Assembly (NCBI RefSeq): GCF_000377645.1
Contig: NZ_KB898490.1
Span: forward strand, 1 to 55,090
Origin: Thiomonas sp. FB-6
GTDB taxonomy: Bacteria > Pseudomonadota > Gammaproteobacteria > Burkholderiales > Burkholderiaceae_C
Reading direction: 5' to 3'
Length of the DNA: 55,090 nt
Shown here: one piece after another, positions 53,369 to 55,090 of the stretch
Layout: the number at the start of each line of letters is the position of its first letter
How positions within the stretch are numbered: the first letter of the stretch is position 1
The notes under the pieces: model-generated
The model's database searches: none
Told to the model about the DNA's origin: nothing
What the model saw: only the letters and a program-made list of their open reading frames with translations
Position numbers and translations under genes: made by a program

Positions 53369-54334
53369 TTAGAAAAAGGTGATCTCGTCGTCGCCGCCGG
53401 ATTGTGCATCGTTCTGCGCCCCTTCGTGGGCCAGGCGCTGCTCCTGCGTCGTGTAGCCCACGGCCAGGCGCGCCAGCATGGCTTCGCCGTCGGGGCTGGA
53501 CGGGGACCTGGCGAACTCCTGCGACAGGTCCTGCAGCGCGCGCGCGGCGTGGTCCAGGATCTGGCTGACGCGATCGCCGAATTGCAACGCCACCATGACA
53601 CGGGAGACTTCCTGTTGCGCCTGCTCGCCCTCGGCTCGCAGCGTGGCCGCCGCGCGCCCCTGCTCGGCGGCCAGTTCGTGCAGGCGCCCCAGCACGCCCT
53701 GCACGGCCTGGTCGGTGTCGGCGAAAGTCTGCTTTTCTTCCTCGGTCGAGCGCATCGCGGCCTGGGCCATGGCGCGCATCTCGTTGCCGATGGCCGTCAC
53801 CCGCTCGGCCATGTCCTGGCTGGTCAGGCGCGACTGCGCGGAGAGCTTGCGCACTTCCTCGGCGACGATGGAAAAGCCGCGTCCGTGCTCTCCGGCTCGC
53901 GCCGCCTCGATGGTGGCGTTGAGCGCCAGCAGGTCGGTCTTGGCGGCCAGCGCGGCCACGCGTTCGACCAGCCCGTGCAGGGCGCTGGCGTGCCCGGTCA
54001 CGCCCTGCGCCTGGCGCGCTGCCTCGTCGCGCCGTTGCAGGGCTACGCGCAGTTTCTCCACCATCTGGCCGAGCTCCTCGCGGCTTTGCGAGAAGGCGTC
54101 GGCCACGGCCGAGCCGGCCTGCGCCGAGGCGGCCGCGTCGGAGGCGCGCATGGATTTCTCGAAACTCGCGTGCAGCTGCGCGAAGCGCCGGCTGAGGTCG
54201 AGCACCGCGCCGTCCATCTGAGAGCGCGCACCCTGGACGTGCTGCGACAGCAGCTCCAGCGCGCGCGCCGCGGGGGAGTCGGCGGGCGCCGCCGCGCCGG
54301 CGGCGGTCGGGACGAAGTGGGCGGCATCTTGCAT
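53369..54334 (-). CDS. Soluble MCP-like signalling protein with CheZ-like C-terminal motif
   Basis: A 321-residue cytoplasmic coiled-coil protein with no membrane segment or sensor domain. The receptor hairpin tip is residues about 124-168 ([42 protein letters not shown]), the CheA/CheW-contact region. A C-terminal helix contains [18 protein letters not shown], where D254 and Q258 reproduce the DxxxQ spacing of CheZ phosphatases. The protein ends GGDDEITFF, an acidic-aromatic tail like the CheY-docking tail of CheZ. The start ATG 54334 (MQDAAHF) is used. It lies 31 bases downstream of cheZ. Confidence 0.85.
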   Translation of the reverse strand: MQDAAHFVPTAAGAAAPADSPAARALELLSQHVQGARSQMDGAVLDLSRRFAQLHASFEKSMRASDAAASAQAGSAVADAFSQSREELGQMVEKLRVALQRRDEAARQAQGVTGHASALHGLVERVAALAAKTDLLALNATIEAARAGEHGRGFSIVAEEVRKLSAQSRLTSQDMAERVTAIGNEMRAMAQAAMRSTEEEKQTFADTDQAVQGVLGRLHELAAEQGRAAATLRAEGEQAQQEVSRVMVALQFGDRVSQILDHAARALQDLSQEFARSPSSPDGEAMLARLAVGYTTQEQRLAHEGAQNDAQSGGDDEITFF

Positions 54335-54365
54335 GGCGGTCTCTCGGTTGGCGCGGGGCGCCGGG

Positions 54366-54896
54366 CTACAGGCCCAGCTGGGACAGCAGGTCGTCGACGT
54401 TGTCCTGGTCGAGGCGGCCGGCACCGAAGGTGTCGGACAGGGCCTCGGCAGGAAGCACGGCGTGCAGCTCGACCAGCGCGGGCTGCTCCCCGGCGGCGAC
54501 CGGCCCCAGCTTGCCGAGCGCGTCCTGGATGCGCGACTCCACGGCCTGCAGCAGCGAAATGGTCTTTTTCAGGCGCTGGCCGGTCAGGTCCTGGCCCTGC
54601 TGGGTGGTCAGGATGGTCTGCAGGTGCCCTTCGAGGCGCTGCAGGCGCTGGTCGATGAAGCCGCCGTTGGTGTCGCGGATGGCCTGCAGCTCGGCCTGCG
54701 CGGCCTCCACCGCCTCCAGGGTCAGCATGGCCTGCTGCTCGCTCAGGTGCAGCACCTCCTGCAGCGGGTGGCTGGCCCCGGGCAGGTCGCTGGAGGCGTG
54801 CAGGATGCGCTGCACGCCCTGGGTGAGCAGCGCGTCGGCCTCGCGCAGGTTGTGCAGCGCCTGGCCCGAGGCCTGCGCGTCCGGTGGGCTGCTCAT
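54366..54896 (-). CDS. cheZ: CheY-P phosphatase CheZ
   Basis: A 176-residue helical protein, somewhat shorter than E. coli CheZ (214). The catalytic helix has [17 protein letters not shown], with D103 and Q107 matching the D143/Q147 pair of E. coli CheZ (DLTGQ is exact). The end [14 protein letters not shown] matches the CheY-binding tail of CheZ (DDLLDSLGF in E. coli). It dephosphorylates CheY-P to reset motor switching. ATG 54896 overlaps the stop of the upstream cheY by four bases. Confidence 0.93.
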   Translation of the reverse strand: MSSPPDAQASGQALHNLREADALLTQGVQRILHASSDLPGASHPLQEVLHLSEQQAMLTLEAVEAAQAELQAIRDTNGGFIDQRLQRLEGHLQTILTTQQGQDLTGQRLKKTISLLQAVESRIQDALGKLGPVAAGEQPALVELHAVLPAEALSDTFGAGRLDQDNVDDLLSQLGL

Positions 54897-55090
54897 GACC
54901 GACCCCCGCCCTGCAGCCGGTGCAGGATGCCGTCGATCTTGGCCTTGAGCGCGTCGGCCGGGAAGGGCTTGACGATGTAGCCGTTGACCCCCGCCTGCGC
55001 GGCCGCCAGGATGTTCTCCTTCTTCGCCTCGGCCGTGACCATCAGCACCGGCAGGCCGCGGATGCCGGGGTCCTCGCTGGCGCGGATCTC
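54893..55090 (-). CDS. cheY: CheY-type response regulator, C-terminal part (runs off window)
   Basis: Only the last 65 residues are in the window: [43 protein letters not shown]. This shows the conserved Thr (MVTAEA), the Tyr (GYIV) and the Lys (KPF) of a receiver domain; A-x-A-K-K-E-N is typical of the motor-binding CheY of E. coli type. It is directly coupled to cheZ (ATGA overlap), as in the cheYZ pair of enterobacteria, so this is likely the motor CheY. Confidence 0.92.
   Translation of the reverse strand, partial: EIRASEDPGIRGLPVLMVTAEAKKENILAAAQAGVNGYIVKPFPADALKAKIDGILHRLQGGGRS

Overview
This is about 55 kb of very GC-rich, gene-dense bacterial chromosome. Gene content and order suggest a betaproteobacterium of the order Burkholderiales: alaA-hom-thrC, molybdenum-cofactor genes beside yqjD-like genes and clpB, guaB-guaA, a liv operon divergent from a trifunctional PutA with an N-terminal ribbon-helix-helix, and a cheZ-containing chemotaxis operon. 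The genus cannot be fixed from sequence reading alone. No rRNA, tRNA or CRISPR array was found.

Layout. 1-760: the 3' end of an IS256-type transposase, then about 0.5 kb of non-coding GC-rich sequence. 759-9955: housekeeping genes: PIN-PhoH ATPase, Bcp peroxiredoxin, an Mth938-fold protein, alanine transaminase, homoserine dehydrogenase and threonine synthase, then mobB and moeA. 10152-14645: a large autotransporter gene interrupted by one in-frame amber codon, lying between moeA and moaD-moaE. 15553-24119: three small YqjK/YqjE/YqjD-like envelope proteins, clpB behind a sigma-32-type promoter, SCO and CtaG oxidase-assembly proteins, an RraA-family protein, lexA with an SOS box, asparaginase and a DUF4124 protein. 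24251-27327: guaB-guaA.

27328-30668: a 3.3 kb decayed integrative element at the 3' end of guaA. It is bounded by a 15-bp direct repeat that includes the guaA stop codon. It holds an integrase remnant, a two-gene HicA-like/HTH module behind a perfect 15+2+15 palindrome, a trbI tail plus its DUF2274 partner, and an AbiE pair whose antitoxin is intact and whose toxin is cut short. Short repeats near both ends look like integrase arm sites.

30678-38207: tandem NAD-dependent sugar-epimerase-like proteins divergent from a MmyB-type regulator, a second intact autotransporter that is a paralog of the first, and a cNMP-binding patatin-like phospholipase. 38319-46981: a branched-chain amino-acid ABC transporter (livKHMGF) with a strong hairpin between livK and livH, divergent from putA. 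47045-49641: an MgtC-family membrane protein, tadA and an LD-carboxypeptidase, with tandem 14-bp dyad repeats between mgtC and tadA. 49697-55090: a minus-strand chemotaxis operon (cheY, cheZ, soluble MCP-like protein, cheY, STAS protein, cheA, cheW) that runs off the window.

The most notable items are the guaA island with its compact palindrome-controlled module, the amber-split autotransporter with an intact paralog, and the chemotaxis operon, where a soluble MCP-like protein carries a CheZ-like DxxxQ motif and an acidic-aromatic tail.
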